50,394 nucleotides of DNA from Desulfosporosinus sp. GTDB lineage: Bacteria; Bacillota; Desulfitobacteriia; Desulfitobacteriales; Desulfitobacteriaceae. Positions 33,492-42,720 of the stretch are shown here, piece after piece. Location: the NCBI GenBank assembly GCA_031292055.1, contig JARLHV010000088.1:1-50394 (forward strand), given 5' to 3'. Under the pieces are notes generated by a model. It was not told the DNA's origin. It was given only the letters and a program-made list of their open reading frames with translations, and searched no databases. Within the stretch, counting starts at the first letter, position 1. The number at the start of each line of letters is the position of its first letter. The translations under genes were made by a program, and so were the position numbers.

Positions 33492-34028
33492 TTAATTCTT
33501 TAGTACTCCCCTGACCAGTTCAAGATTCTTGATAGCAAACGCTAAATCAGCCTGACTGTTTTTTAGCTGCGTCTCACTAAAATCGCCATTATAAATCAAA
33601 CTATCTTTAATCTCAAATAGCGATGCCGCAAGATAGTCTGAGCCTTGAGTTAGGTCATCAATGATCTGTTTATTGTTTGCGGAGACCGCCAAGGACTTCA
33701 TAGTTGTATTATCATTAGCAGCTCTTGAATATAGCTTATCTACTTCAGAAACTAGCGTGTCCTTATTCGTTTTATTCGCGGAATTAATTACTTTTTGGTA
33801 TTGTTTTAATACCTCTTCAAGCGAAGTTTGAATTGCTTTTATATCCATTTTAGGTTGCGCATTTTGTGATTGAGTCGCTGTAATTTCGCTATTAGCTAAT
33901 GATAACTCTCGTAAATTCCCATGTACCCCTTTTATAACAATAGCCACTATTAATAAAGTCATGAGCCCTACTACTATATTTTTCTTTTTCCATCGTTTAT
34001 ACCTATAGGCTCGATTCATTCGATACAC
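33492..34028 (-). CDS. Hypothetical membrane-anchored protein
   Basis: A 178-residue protein I do not recognise. A basic N-terminus (RYKRWKKKN) is followed by one membrane helix (VVGLMTLLIVAIVIKG, about residues 19-35) and then a polar, helix-rich extracytoplasmic region of about 140 residues (SLEEVLKQYQKVINSANKTNK and others). It could be a signal anchor with a coiled or bundled outer domain. The start is most likely GTG 34028 with GGAGAGG 7 nt upstream; ATG codons at 34019 and 34046 are alternatives. Single gene. Confidence 0.65.
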   Translation of the reverse strand: MYRMNRAYRYKRWKKKNIVVGLMTLLIVAIVIKGVHGNLRELSLANSEITATQSQNAQPKMDIKAIQTSLEEVLKQYQKVINSANKTNKDTLVSEVDKLYSRAANDNTTMKSLAVSANNKQIIDDLTQGSDYLAASLFEIKDSLIYNGDFSETQLKNSQADLAFAIKNLELVRGVLKN

Positions 34029-34250
34029 TTCTATACCTCTCCTCATTTTATAATTTCAAGTTATACAATCAATGTAAAATCTCGATTCGTTTCCCTACTC
34101 GAAATTCAAGCAGGGAATGTTACTCAGCTAATGATTTATAGTATTATAAATAACCTCTTTATATTCCCTAAACGCCCAATCGTTAATTCTCTATATTTAA
34201 AGCTCATAAATCCAATCGCTCAGTGTATCCTCTACAGAAGAAACCTCTCG

Positions 34251-34280
34251 TTGATAGATACAGGGTTAAGAGTGTATAGT
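34251..34280 (+). promoter_or_regulatory. Promoter of the M28 peptidase gene
   Basis: TTGATA (34251-34256), an 18-nt spacer and TATAGT (34275-34280) lie 77 nt before the start codon. The rest of the 34029-34356 gap is AT-rich and shows nothing else. Confidence 0.55.
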
Positions 34281-34356
34281 AGACATAAAGGTTTAATTAC
34301 CGCTTAGTTCGGAATAAGCAAAAATTACGGCTAGTAGGGCAGGTGGAGTTGGAGAT

Positions 34357-35403
34357 ATGTCAACAAGAAGGGTTTTCTTAAAATGCTTAGGTGGATTAGG
34401 AGCCTGTTTATTACCGTGGACTGGTTGGCCGGACATATTTGCTAGCAGCCTCCAACCAACACAGGCGTCCCTTAAAGACCTCCGATCGAAACCTTCGACC
34501 ATCAACTCCAATCAAGAAACCGTTAACTCATTTCAAAACCGGACTGCGATGGACGATATTTTAGTTCTTACCCAACCAGCATTAGAAGGACGCAGAGCCG
34601 GAACTCTTGGGGAAGAAAAAACAGCAAACTATTTAGTAAATCAGCTGAGAGGGTTAAACTTGGAACCTTTGGGCGATTCTATCGAGAATCAGCAACGTAA
34701 TTACTCACATGCTTTTACAATTTACCCAGTAGTTGAAGAATTTGTAAATGGCCGCTTAACATTTCGACAGGGAAACTCGAACTCCTTACGCACTCCTAGT
34801 GCTAATATTATTGGTGGTCTAATGGGGATCAACAGCAACGAATCCGTGATTTTATCAGCACATTATGATCATTTAGGGATATTTGCTGGAAATCTTTACC
34901 CAGGCGCAAATGATAATGCTTCAGGAGTGGGTTGCATCCTTGATGTAATGCGTCGACTGATTAGAAAAGGATTGAAACCAAAACTCAATGTCGTATTAGC
35001 GTTCTGGAGTGCTGAAGAAATGGGTTTCGTTGGTTCTTTTTCCTTCGTGCAAAATCCGACAATTCCTCTTGGTGGTATTAAAGCAGTCTTTAATGTAGAT
35101 TCAGTAGGAAATGGTCCACTTGGGGAATTCGCTCTGTGGGCTAACAGTAACAACTATGCAGTGCAAGCTATCCAGACTGCCGTTGCCAAGAATAAGGCAA
35201 GTGCGGTATTGACGCCCAATCGGGGTTTCAACAGTGACCAAGTTTATTTCAATCTGGCACATGTTCCGGCAGTGACCCTAATGGCTCGCAATTGGCTTGA
35301 TAAAAACCACACGCCGGAGGATATTTCTAGTTTTGTAGAACCGCAGAAGATTGCTCTTGCCAGTGATATTCTTTATGAAACTGTCAATAAATTAGCCTTT
35401 TAA
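34357..35403 (+). CDS. Tat-exported M28 family metallopeptidase
   Basis: A 348-residue zinc aminopeptidase-type protein. The N-terminus STRRVFLKCLGGLGACLLPW carries a twin-arginine motif (RRVFLK) and hydrophobic core, indicating folded export by Tat. The M28 domain shows the metal ligands in SAHYDHLG (His, Asp), GANDNASG (bridging Asp), SAEEMGFVGS (catalytic Glu pair), FNVDSVG (Asp) and a final His in KNHTPED. A short PA-like insert may lie near residues 105-150. The substrate is unknown; such enzymes remove N-terminal amino acids outside the membrane. A weak GGAG precedes the ATG. Single gene with its own promoter. Confidence 0.9.
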   Translation: MSTRRVFLKCLGGLGACLLPWTGWPDIFASSLQPTQASLKDLRSKPSTINSNQETVNSFQNRTAMDDILVLTQPALEGRRAGTLGEEKTANYLVNQLRGLNLEPLGDSIENQQRNYSHAFTIYPVVEEFVNGRLTFRQGNSNSLRTPSANIIGGLMGINSNESVILSAHYDHLGIFAGNLYPGANDNASGVGCILDVMRRLIRKGLKPKLNVVLAFWSAEEMGFVGSFSFVQNPTIPLGGIKAVFNVDSVGNGPLGEFALWANSNNYAVQAIQTAVAKNKASAVLTPNRGFNSDQVYFNLAHVPAVTLMARNWLDKNHTPEDISSFVEPQKIALASDILYETVNKLAF

Positions 35404-35460
35404 AGGGATCCATTACTCCAGCGCTGTGGCCCGGATACCCTTGAGCGCCTTCGAACGAGG

Positions 35461-35516
35461 ATAAAGAAAAAGACCACGGAGTCGACTCAACTAAAAGTCA
35501 GACCTCCATGGTCTTT
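35461..35516 (-). terminator. Terminator between the peptidase and the small membrane protein genes
   Basis: AAAGACCA (5' arm) pairs with TGGTCTTT, with partial inner pairing of GGAG with CTCC. The minus strand ends in TTTTTCTTTA, so it best serves leftward transcription from the gene at 35584; it also follows the peptidase gene. Confidence 0.6.
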
Positions 35517-35583
35517 GCTTATGCACTATATTCTAAACTAGGCTCCCAGGCTCTCTCAATGGTCAGTGTTGGTCATAATTAGT

Positions 35584-35937
35584 TCATTGACCCTGATTTG
35601 ACTTTGGCAAAGCGTGCTTAACTGAATCTATGTTAAGACCATATTTTGCTAACTCAGCTTGAGAATTCTGCCAGAAGGTTGCTATTTGTTGAGGATTCAA
35701 ACCACTTTTGAGTTTTTGAAGAATTGTACTCAAACCTCGATTAGCGGTTTGTTGCTGCACTTGTGCTTGGATTTCGGGAGTGATAGATTTAAGCAACGGC
35801 GTCCCATCTGCCATAGTTAAGATAACCATAATTACAATGACTATCAATGCCAAGGCTAATATTCCTTTTATTATTGCTTTACCAACCTTAAAGATAATGA
35901 AAATTACTACTATTATTCCTATTATCGGTAGGATCAT
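35584..35937 (-). CDS. Small hypothetical membrane protein
   Basis: A 117-residue protein of unknown function. The first 45 residues are strongly hydrophobic (PIIGIIVVIFIIFKVGKAII, then GILALALIVIVIMVILTM), giving two short or one long membrane segment. A polar tail follows (about 46-117). The annotated ATG lies 15 nt from an excellent AGGAGGG, which is too far. An in-frame ATT at 35946 sits at the ideal 6 nt and might be the real start. Placed between adenine deaminase and the peptidase gene, with a terminator after it. Confidence 0.6.
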   Translation of the reverse strand: MILPIIGIIVVIFIIFKVGKAIIKGILALALIVIVIMVILTMADGTPLLKSITPEIQAQVQQQTANRGLSTILQKLKSGLNPQQIATFWQNSQAELAKYGLNIDSVKHALPKSNQGQ

Positions 35938-36028
35938 ACTATTAATAAAAATCCCTCCTGATTTTCTTAACGCTTATTCCGCTATTAGTTTCAGCGGCGA
36001 AACAGCACCTTCTCTTGCGGCCAGTAGT

Positions 36029-37819
36029 TTATTCTGTAAAAAGCGTTGTAAAGCTGTTGTTGTAAACATTGACAATACCTTTGTCCGTTATTCTGATTTC
36101 TGGAATCACAACCAGCGACAGCAAGGACATAGTCATATAGGGCGAAGCAAGCGGTGAGCCAAGAGCTACCCAGGCCTCGGAAAGTTGGCCGAGCGCAGCT
36201 GCAACCTCCTGCACCGATAAATCGCTCATCAGCCCGGCTATCGGCAGTTTTAAAAGCGCCAGAACGTTTTCACCGTCTACCGCCGTCATGCCGCCGTCCG
36301 ATTCAATAACGTTATTCGCTGCCACAGCCATTTCGGCGTCACTCATCCCTAACACAATCAGGTTGTGGGCATCGTGCGCATAAGTTGAGGCGACTGCACC
36401 TTTTTTTAGACCAAAGCCATGCACAAAACCAACGCTCATTCCGCCATCCAACCTATGCCTGTTAATGACCGCAACCTTGCAGATGTCTTTTTCTGTTGTA
36501 AGCTCAACTTTTCCATTCTTAACCGGCAGGGTTTCGACTTTTTCGGTAGTCAGCACATTGGAGTCATGAACACCGATCACCCTTACCCTTGCAGTCTCTG
36601 TGCCGAGAGGGGCCGGCACGCTAAAGTCACCCGGCAAAATCTTGCGAGTTATTTTCACCGAAGCCCTAAGTTGCTCCGGGTATACATACCCTCCGACAGA
36701 CACTGTGAGCTTGCCTTTTTCTGCCACAAGCTCCCCATTGATGATCACTTTTTCAACTTTGACCTGAGCTAAGTCGCTCAGAATGTTGAGGTCAGCGAAT
36801 CGACCCGGTGCAATTGAACCGATATCACGCTCCATGCCGAAGCAGCAAGCGGTGTTGAGGGTTGCCATCTGGATCGCCGTCACCGGCCTCACGCCCTTGG
36901 CAACCGCCAGGCGAATGATATAATCCATGTGCCCACGTTTTAAAAGGGTGTCTGCATGTAGATCATCGGAAACAAGCACAGCCAGCCTTGTATCAATCGT
37001 CTGCTCCGTAATTGCTTTGATAACTTCGGGCAGGTCATCCCAGGCAGAGCCTTCCCTAATCATGGCATACATGCCGAGCCGCATTTTAGCAAGAGCTTCC
37101 GGCGCACTCGTCGATTCATGACAGCAGCTAATTCCTGCCGCAATATAAGCGTTTAACGCAGCGCCTGAATCCGCCAGCGGAAAATGGCCAGTGACCGTCT
37201 TGCCTGCCTCCAGAGTTTTCTCCACTTTTTCGCAGGTTTGCGGGTCGCCGGACAGAATGCCGGCATAATTCATCATCTCACCCAGGCCCACGACACCTTC
37301 CCAATTTAACGTAGTTTGTATATCCTGTGACGTTATTGTACTGCCTGTGTTTTCAAGGCCAGGCGACGCAGGCACGCAGGACGGTATGGTCGTAAAAACG
37401 CGCAAGGGCGTTGCCTCTCCATCGTTCATCATGGCAACCATGCCCTCGAGACCTGCAACATTGACAATCTCATGAGGGTCCATAACTATTGACGAAGTCC
37501 CATGCGGAATAGTGGCTTTCGCATACTCTCCCACAGTCATTAGGCTGCTTTCCACATGGAGATGCCCGTCAATAAACCCAGGCACCAAATACATCCCTTG
37601 CGCGTCAATAATAACCGTTTCTTCGCCAACAGCCATTGCTGCATCTCCGACAAGCGCAATACGTCCACATTTTACCGCAACATCTGTGTTAGGCAGAATT
37701 TCTCCCGTAAAAACATTGACAAGCATGCCGTTTTTAATAACTAAATCAGCCTTGAGCTTCCCCTGCGCTGTTGCTGTAAGTTGCCTGCCAACTTCCCACA
37801 GCTTATATCTTTTCTGCAA
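36029..37819 (-). CDS. ade: Adenine deaminase
   Basis: Converts adenine to hypoxanthine and ammonia in purine salvage. The 596-residue product is a typical Ade of the amidohydrolase superfamily: LVIKNGMLVNVFTGEI, the metal site GFIDGHLHVESS, VMDPHEIVNVAG, HFPLADSGAALNAYIAAG, SDDLHADTL, and a C-terminal family domain (GGMSVGFVHGFGLKKGAVAST). The start codon is TTG at 37819 with GAGGGG 5 nt upstream. It is transcribed alone. The BMP-type nucleoside importer about 8 kb away is another purine-related system in the window. Confidence 0.96.
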   Translation of the reverse strand: MQKRYKLWEVGRQLTATAQGKLKADLVIKNGMLVNVFTGEILPNTDVAVKCGRIALVGDAAMAVGEETVIIDAQGMYLVPGFIDGHLHVESSLMTVGEYAKATIPHGTSSIVMDPHEIVNVAGLEGMVAMMNDGEATPLRVFTTIPSCVPASPGLENTGSTITSQDIQTTLNWEGVVGLGEMMNYAGILSGDPQTCEKVEKTLEAGKTVTGHFPLADSGAALNAYIAAGISCCHESTSAPEALAKMRLGMYAMIREGSAWDDLPEVIKAITEQTIDTRLAVLVSDDLHADTLLKRGHMDYIIRLAVAKGVRPVTAIQMATLNTACCFGMERDIGSIAPGRFADLNILSDLAQVKVEKVIINGELVAEKGKLTVSVGGYVYPEQLRASVKITRKILPGDFSVPAPLGTETARVRVIGVHDSNVLTTEKVETLPVKNGKVELTTEKDICKVAVINRHRLDGGMSVGFVHGFGLKKGAVASTYAHDAHNLIVLGMSDAEMAVAANNVIESDGGMTAVDGENVLALLKLPIAGLMSDLSVQEVAAALGQLSEAWVALGSPLASPYMTMSLLSLVVIPEIRITDKGIVNVYNNSFTTLFTE

Positions 37820-37931
37820 ATAAACCCCTCAATCCATCACATGCTTATATTCCAGCTTAGCTTCCGCAACACCTAATAATTATCCCATTTTTCACATCAA
37901 TCAACCTATGATTAAGCAACTTCTGATAACA

Positions 37932-37940
37932 ATTATAGCA
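37932..37940 (-). promoter_or_regulatory. Extended -10 promoter of ade
   Basis: The minus strand reads TGCTATAAT (perfect -10 at 37932-37937 with TGN), 113 nt upstream of the TTG start. No good -35 is seen. The leader does not match the purine riboswitch core. Confidence 0.5.
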
Positions 37941-38313
37941 CACACCTGGAAATACCACCTAGTTTCAGAATCAATCATCTCTTCATCAACAACACGTCAA
38001 CTTTCGCACAAACATATGCTTAGGCATTAACAAAAAAATAAGAAGTCAATTTCAAGCTCATTAAAAAGAGACGTATCCCTTGAAATATGTTTTAATTGTT
38101 AATCACTACAAAAACAAAAAACATAACAAAGGATACAGAATCACGATACTTGGTATTTTCGGAAAATACAAAGATATTTTCAAGGAAACCCTATCCACTA
38201 TTTGCTGTATCGCGATTGACTTATAGGCCAAGTCTCCTTGGTAACTAAATTCCTCTTGAAATTTCCCTGCAATCATTGAACTAATAGCATTCAGACCAAC
38301 ATTCAATATGGTT
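37941..38313. other. Intergenic region between ade and glgA
   Basis: About 370 nt without a gene I can support. A 72-codon frame (38106-38324, minus) overlaps the end of glgA but has no ribosome binding site and no recognisable sequence. The minus strand ends in a T-rich stretch (about 38025-38065) that could end glgCA transcription, with only weak pairing. Confidence 0.35.
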
Positions 38314-39924
38314 TCAAGATCCAAACGCAGTTAAGGGAGGCTCAATTTTCCCACTCGCTTCTCTAGAAAGATTCGCAATTGGATTCCATAGCCCCTGTTC
38401 CCTGGCACCTTGAATAGACTCGCGAAGTTCTCTTGATGAACGCCCTATTTTAAGTAGATAAACCAAGTAATCCATCCGCGCATTATAAAATATTAATGAT
38501 TTATAGATTTCGATGTAGGCATTTGCGGACCTTTCCCAGCTGAAATCACTCGCCAAAGCATTATGACATAGATTATCCCATGCTTGCTTATCTTCATGGT
38601 ATATTCTCAAGGCATGTTGTACCTCAAATAATAATTCATGGGCATTATAATTAACAAAACTAAATCCATTACCCGTACCCGTTACTTCATTATAAGGTAT
38701 GATTGTATCCTTTAATCCTCCGGTTTCCCGTACGATGGGTATTGTTCCATAGCGCAAGGCAATCATCTGAGAGATGCCGCAGGGCTCAATACGGGAGGGC
38801 ATCAAGAGTAAGTCTGCCCCAGCATAAACCGCATGCGCCAGTTTATCCGAACATTCTAATCTCACCGCTAATTTCTCAGGATATTTAGAGGCAAAATCTT
38901 TTAATATTTTTTCATATCGGTGTTCTCCAGTACCGAGGATAACCATTTGAACATCTTGAGCAAGTATTTCATCCACAACGTGAGCTAACAAGTCCAAGCC
39001 TTTCTGATCCACGAGTAGAGATACCATGCCCAGTACTGCTCTATCTCCTCGAATCGGCAATCCGAAAGTACTCTGCAGCTGCTTTTTATTTTTTTCTTTA
39101 GCAAATGTGAAATTGTTATAAGGCTTGACAAGATAGGGGTCCTTATACTTTTTATATACCTGTACCTGATAGTCAATCCCATTTAAGATTCCCATCAGAC
39201 ATCCGCTTCTCTTTCTCAACAGTCCATCAAGATTTTCTCCGCAATATGGACATTGGATTTCCTGGGCATAAGTTGGACTTATCGTGGTAATACGATCGGC
39301 ATATAAGAGCGCGGCCTTCATAAAATTGACGCCACCATAAAATTCTAAGCTATCCGCCGTAAAATGCTCGCTCCCAAGTCCCACAATATCGCTAAGCACT
39401 TCCTTAGGAAAAACCCCTTGATTTTTTAGATCATGAATCGTAAATACTGTTTTTATCGGATAATAGAGAGGTTCTTGGCTGTAAAACTCTTTAAGCATGA
39501 GCGGAATTAAGGCTGTATGCCAATCGTTGCAATGGATGATATCTGGCTTAAATCCTGGTATATGGATTAAGCTTTCCAACGCTGCTCGAGAAAAAAAAGC
39601 AAATCGCTCGGCATCATCATATTCTCCGTAAATACTAGGGCGTGAAAAATAATACTCGTTGTCTATAAAATAATAGTGAACTCCCTGATAAACCATCTCA
39701 TCCAAGCCACAATATTGCTTACGCCAAGCGACCGAGACATAGAAATGGGCCAGATGTTCAAAGTCTCTTCGAAAATGCTCGGCGATGGCACTGTACTTCG
39801 GCATAATTACCCGTACATCAGTACCCTGCTTATGCAAGAAGGCTGGTAATAAGCCCCCTAGTTCCCCCAAACCTCCTGTTTTGACGAAAGGATCAGCTTC
39901 GGCAGTTACAAAGACAACGTCCAC
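38314..39924 (-). CDS. glgA: Glycogen (starch) synthase, GT5
   Basis: Adds glucose from ADP-glucose to growing alpha-1,4 glucan. The 536-residue product has the N-terminal ADP-glucose loop KTGGLGEL (usually KTGGLGDV), DIIHCNDWHTALIPLML, and KTVFTIHDLKNQG. The C-terminal Rossmann domain has the catalytic EPCGISQMIALRYGTIPIVRETGGL. It is about 60 residues longer than E. coli GlgA (477), mainly at the C-terminus and in an insertion near CPYCGENLDG, which includes a CxxC. The start is GTG 39924 with GGGAGGAG upstream. Downstream of glgC in a two-gene operon. Confidence 0.95.
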   Translation of the reverse strand: MDVVFVTAEADPFVKTGGLGELGGLLPAFLHKQGTDVRVIMPKYSAIAEHFRRDFEHLAHFYVSVAWRKQYCGLDEMVYQGVHYYFIDNEYYFSRPSIYGEYDDAERFAFFSRAALESLIHIPGFKPDIIHCNDWHTALIPLMLKEFYSQEPLYYPIKTVFTIHDLKNQGVFPKEVLSDIVGLGSEHFTADSLEFYGGVNFMKAALLYADRITTISPTYAQEIQCPYCGENLDGLLRKRSGCLMGILNGIDYQVQVYKKYKDPYLVKPYNNFTFAKEKNKKQLQSTFGLPIRGDRAVLGMVSLLVDQKGLDLLAHVVDEILAQDVQMVILGTGEHRYEKILKDFASKYPEKLAVRLECSDKLAHAVYAGADLLLMPSRIEPCGISQMIALRYGTIPIVRETGGLKDTIIPYNEVTGTGNGFSFVNYNAHELLFEVQHALRIYHEDKQAWDNLCHNALASDFSWERSANAYIEIYKSLIFYNARMDYLVYLLKIGRSSRELRESIQGAREQGLWNPIANLSREASGKIEPPLTAFGS

Positions 39925-40007
39925 GCTTTCTCACTCCTCCCATACAAATTTGAAATGTTTGATAACCACTACTTAGGACAACATTCTCACCAAAATATAA
40001 TCTATTT

Positions 40008-41219
40008 TCAAATCGCCTGAGGCCAGTTTACAATCTTACCGTCTTCGATAGTTAAACCTTCTGAAACTATATGTTGATCCTCTATCACTGTAATCTCTTC
40101 TTGATTAGGATCAATTCGTCCCCAAGTACCGACAGTACAGTGACTCATAATTTCAGCTTTTTCTCCGACAATCGTTTTTAGAAGGCGTGAGCCAGTGTGA
40201 ACCTTTGCGAACGGTAATATAATAGAATCCTTGATTTGCACACCTTTTCCCACATAAACCCCAGGTGCTAGAATTGAATTGCTCACCTCGCCATGAACAA
40301 TGCACCCCTTACTCACCAAACTATTCTCTATTTTCGCTGTAGGTCCAACTATGTAAGGGGGTAAGATATCTTCATTCGCAAATATCCGAAGCTTTGGATC
40401 GGAACTATTAAGAAAGTGGCCGTCTTTTAACGATTCCATATTTGCATGATAATAGCTTTCAATGGTCCCAACATCTCGCCAGTACTCCTTAAACTTGTAC
40501 GCATAAGCTCTTTTCTCTAGTTTTAGCAGTTGAGGGATGATATTTTGACCAAAGTCATGCTGAGACTGAGAATTACTTGCATCGGCAATTAACGACTGCT
40601 TAAGTGTTGACCAGTTAAAAATATAAACTCCCATTGAAGCCAAATTACTATCTGGTTGAGCTGGTTTTTCTGTAAATTTAGTAATCCGTTCCTCTCCATC
40701 AACGGTTAGTATCCCAAACCGAGAGGCTTCCTCCCAAGGAACTTCGATCGTTGCAAGGGTTATTTCAGAATTATTTTCTTTATGAAACTTTAACATCAGT
40801 GAATAATCCATGTTATAGACATGATCGCCGGAAAGAATAATTACATATTCGGGATTGTGAAAATCAATAAATTCGAAATTTTGGTAAACGGCATTCGCTG
40901 TTCCGCTATACTGACTATTTTCCTTTTCATTACAAAGAGGCGGAAGAATATGTACTCCATTCAATGGATGATCTAAGTCCCAAGCTGAACCCAAACCTAT
41001 ATAAGAATTAAGCAATAGTGGCTTATATTGGACAAGTACGCCGACCGTGGTTATGTTTGAATTGGTACAGTTACTTAAGGAAAAGTCGATAATTCGATAT
41101 TTGCCATAGAAGGAAACTCCAGGTTTAGCCCTCTTATGAGTTAGAGCACCCAATCGGCTTCCTTGTCCGCCTGCTAACAGCATTGCTATGCACTCTTGCT
41201 TTTTATTCTTTTTCACCAT
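40008..41219 (-). CDS. glgC: Glucose-1-phosphate adenylyltransferase
   Basis: Makes ADP-glucose, the committed and allosterically controlled step of glycogen synthesis. The 403-residue product shows the nucleotide-binding AGGQGSRLGALTHKRAKPG, GKYRIIDFSLSNC, the metal-site SGDHVYNMDY, the glucose-1-phosphate region FTEKPAQP, and a left-handed beta-helix C-terminus (hexapeptide-like repeats from about 290). I use ATG 41219 with AAGGGGG upstream; the frame runs to 41264. glgB and glycogen phosphorylase are not in the window. Confidence 0.96.
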   Translation of the reverse strand: MVKKNKKQECIAMLLAGGQGSRLGALTHKRAKPGVSFYGKYRIIDFSLSNCTNSNITTVGVLVQYKPLLLNSYIGLGSAWDLDHPLNGVHILPPLCNEKENSQYSGTANAVYQNFEFIDFHNPEYVIILSGDHVYNMDYSLMLKFHKENNSEITLATIEVPWEEASRFGILTVDGEERITKFTEKPAQPDSNLASMGVYIFNWSTLKQSLIADASNSQSQHDFGQNIIPQLLKLEKRAYAYKFKEYWRDVGTIESYYHANMESLKDGHFLNSSDPKLRIFANEDILPPYIVGPTAKIENSLVSKGCIVHGEVSNSILAPGVYVGKGVQIKDSIILPFAKVHTGSRLLKTIVGEKAEIMSHCTVGTWGRIDPNQEEITVIEDQHIVSEGLTIEDGKIVNWPQAI

Positions 41220-41625
41220 GTATCCCCCTTCATCGTAGTTGTTAAAAGTTCTCATATTTTTCAAATAACTAATTCTTTAGCTAAAGACTAGCACTGTGAT
41301 CAACGTTTGTATATAATCACGACATGTTGTCATGATCAGTAATTACTATTTAAGATTCGTTGAATATAGAGCTATTAAGTCGGAATAAAGTGTAAAACTT
41401 AATAAGTTGGTAACTTAATTCGGCGAGCGAACCTCGCATTGAACGCTAAATCGTTCAAGAAAGGCCGTAGGCTGAATTGGAAAGACATTAGAAGTAACGT
41501 ATAACGTTTCACTGAAATTATTTTCCTATTGCATACTGTTTTAAAAAAATACGTTCATGGCCCTGTGCTAAATGCTTTCCACTCTGGAACACGGGGGTTC
41601 AAATAGCTAGCGCCTAGAAAAATAC

Positions 41626-41665
41626 AATAGTCCTCTTACGTCAAATCAACGTAGGAGGACTATTT
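41626..41665. terminator. Strong inverted repeat, terminator-like
   Basis: AATAGTCCTCTTACGT pairs with ACGTAGGAGGACTATT around a 7-nt loop (one small mismatch). A weak TTACTAC tail follows on the plus strand. No gene ends at this site. Confidence 0.6.
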
Positions 41666-41683
41666 ACTACATGACGGTATAAA

Positions 41684-41745
41684 AACATAACACCCGCGCC
41701 TAATCAGGTTAAAGGTCTTAAAAAAGATACAATGAGGGTGTTTTT
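41684..41745. repeat. Inverted repeat AACACCC/GGGTGTT
   Basis: The sequence AACACCCGCG near 41689 is matched by GAGGGTGTT near 41735, enclosing about 40 nt. On the minus strand the stem is followed by ATGTTTTTAT. It may be a terminator or transposon-end relic. Confidence 0.35.
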
Positions 41746-41952
41746 CAACATATGCTGATGCATCCTGTCTTATGGGGGATTTTTCTGACACTTGCGCCAT
41801 AACGATCCATTCACCCTCATACATCGCAAAGACGGGGGTTATTTTGTATTAATATGATATTGCGAAACCCGTATATTTCGACAAAATAGTTATAATTTAA
41901 AGTTAAGTATAATATATATGTATAGGGAACAGACCAAGGAGGTCTAAAAATA

Positions 41953-41980
41953 GAAAAGCCTGCTAACAGCGGGTTTCCAA
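41953..41980. terminator. Small terminator-like hairpin
   Basis: AAGCCTGCT pairs with AGCGGGTTT around AAC. The minus strand continues TTCTATTTTTAG, giving a T-rich tail for leftward transcripts. Confidence 0.45.
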
Positions 41981-42184
41981 TCATGATAACTAACAGTCTT
42001 TTGAACGCACCATGAATCACCAATACTACAGGAACAAATTACATACTCAGGTTCTTCCGCTGATTTGAGTATTTATATATATCATCTCCATTTTCAGATA
42101 AGGACACCAAAGGATGAATCTGTTTCTAAAATCCTTTATACGGGCATAATACTAATTGAATAGACTATTAAAGGGTGGTATTAT

Positions 42185-42373
42185 ATGGATATAGATGGAC
42201 CTCTCAAAAAGGAGGAAAAAGACATGTCAGCAATTCCTAAAAAAGTTGAGATTGATCGACAATCAGCATTAAACAAAATAAGTTCAAAAACTCCCATTCT
42301 TGACGCCCAAAAAGGCAAAATAAAACTGAACCCTGAAAATCCCAGCCATAAAGATTGGTATGAGGATAAATAA
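42185..42373 (+). CDS. Small protein upstream of MazF-type toxin, putative antitoxin
   Basis: A 62-residue, highly charged protein with no recognised family. Two starts are possible: ATG 42185 (AAGGGTGG at 6 nt) and ATG 42224 (AAAGGAGG at 8 nt), the latter giving 49 residues (MSAIPKKVEIDRQSALNKIS...). It is short, charged, and directly upstream of a MazF/PemK-like toxin with an 8-nt gap, the standard antitoxin position. It lacks an obvious AbrB/MazE DNA-binding motif. Its C-terminal half (LDAQKGKIKLNPENPSHKDW) could be the toxin-binding tail. Function inferred from context only. Confidence 0.6.
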   Translation: MDIDGPLKKEEKDMSAIPKKVEIDRQSALNKISSKTPILDAQKGKIKLNPENPSHKDWYEDK

Positions 42374-42381
42374 TATGAAAA

Positions 42382-42720
42382 ATGGCTAATATTGGCGATA
42401 TTTATTGGACTGAAATCTATTACGAAGACAAAGTTGAATCTAAAGTCAGGCCAGTTCTTGTTGTAAATGATGAAGAAAGTTCAAGTTTACTTACAATAGC
42501 TGAAATAACAAGTTCTCCACCAAATATCCCCCCAACTTACTACGACCAATATAAAGAGCCTATATATAAGTGGAAAGATGCTGGACTTTCTTGCTTATCC
42601 TTTGTCAAAACACATAAACTTCATAGAATCGCCAGAAATGAGCTTAGTACATATTGTGGAGAATTAGATTGGAACGAATTTCTTAGAATCCTTGATAGAG
42701 TAATAGAAGTAAACACATAA
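42382..42720 (+). CDS. MazF/PemK-like endoribonuclease toxin
   Basis: The 112-residue protein starts ANIGDIYWTEIYYEDKVESK and contains KVRPVLVVND, the family hallmark around the catalytic arginine. The region LTIAEITSS (catalytic Thr/Ser) and LSCLSFVKTHKLHRI follow, all in the right order for the PemK/MazF fold. MazF toxins cleave mRNA at short sequences; the cut site cannot be predicted here. The ribosome binding site is weak, so translation is probably coupled to the upstream small gene. A terminator follows at once. Confidence 0.8.
   Translation: MANIGDIYWTEIYYEDKVESKVRPVLVVNDEESSSLLTIAEITSSPPNIPPTYYDQYKEPIYKWKDAGLSCLSFVKTHKLHRIARNELSTYCGELDWNEFLRILDRVIEVNT

Larger units (their letters stand above)
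41270..42184. other. Hairpin-rich non-coding region
   Basis: Over 900 nt without a credible gene. It contains several strong inverted repeats listed separately (41626-41665, 41684-41745, 41953-41975, 42043-42072). It also has pairing of CCCTGTG (near 41562) with CACGGGG (near 41590), and AT-rich stretches. Composition and structure density suggest remnants of mobile or regulatory elements between glgC and the toxin module, but I see no transposase fragment. Confidence 0.5.

Noticed and set aside
37820..37931. Purine riboswitch before adenine deaminase
   Set aside because: The roughly 110-nt leader lacks the conserved purine riboswitch core and closing helix.
38106..38324. 72-codon ORF downstream of glgA
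   Set aside because: It starts with TTG inside glgA, has no ribosome binding site, and its sequence resembles no known protein; probably chance.
41560..41620. tRNA gene
   Set aside because: GGGGGTTCAAAT resembles a T-loop, but the T-stem cannot pair (CGGGG versus TAGCTAGC) and no acceptor or anticodon arms are found.
41684..41745. Insertion sequence
   Set aside because: The inverted repeats are suggestive, but there is no transposase fragment and no target duplication; listed only as a repeat.
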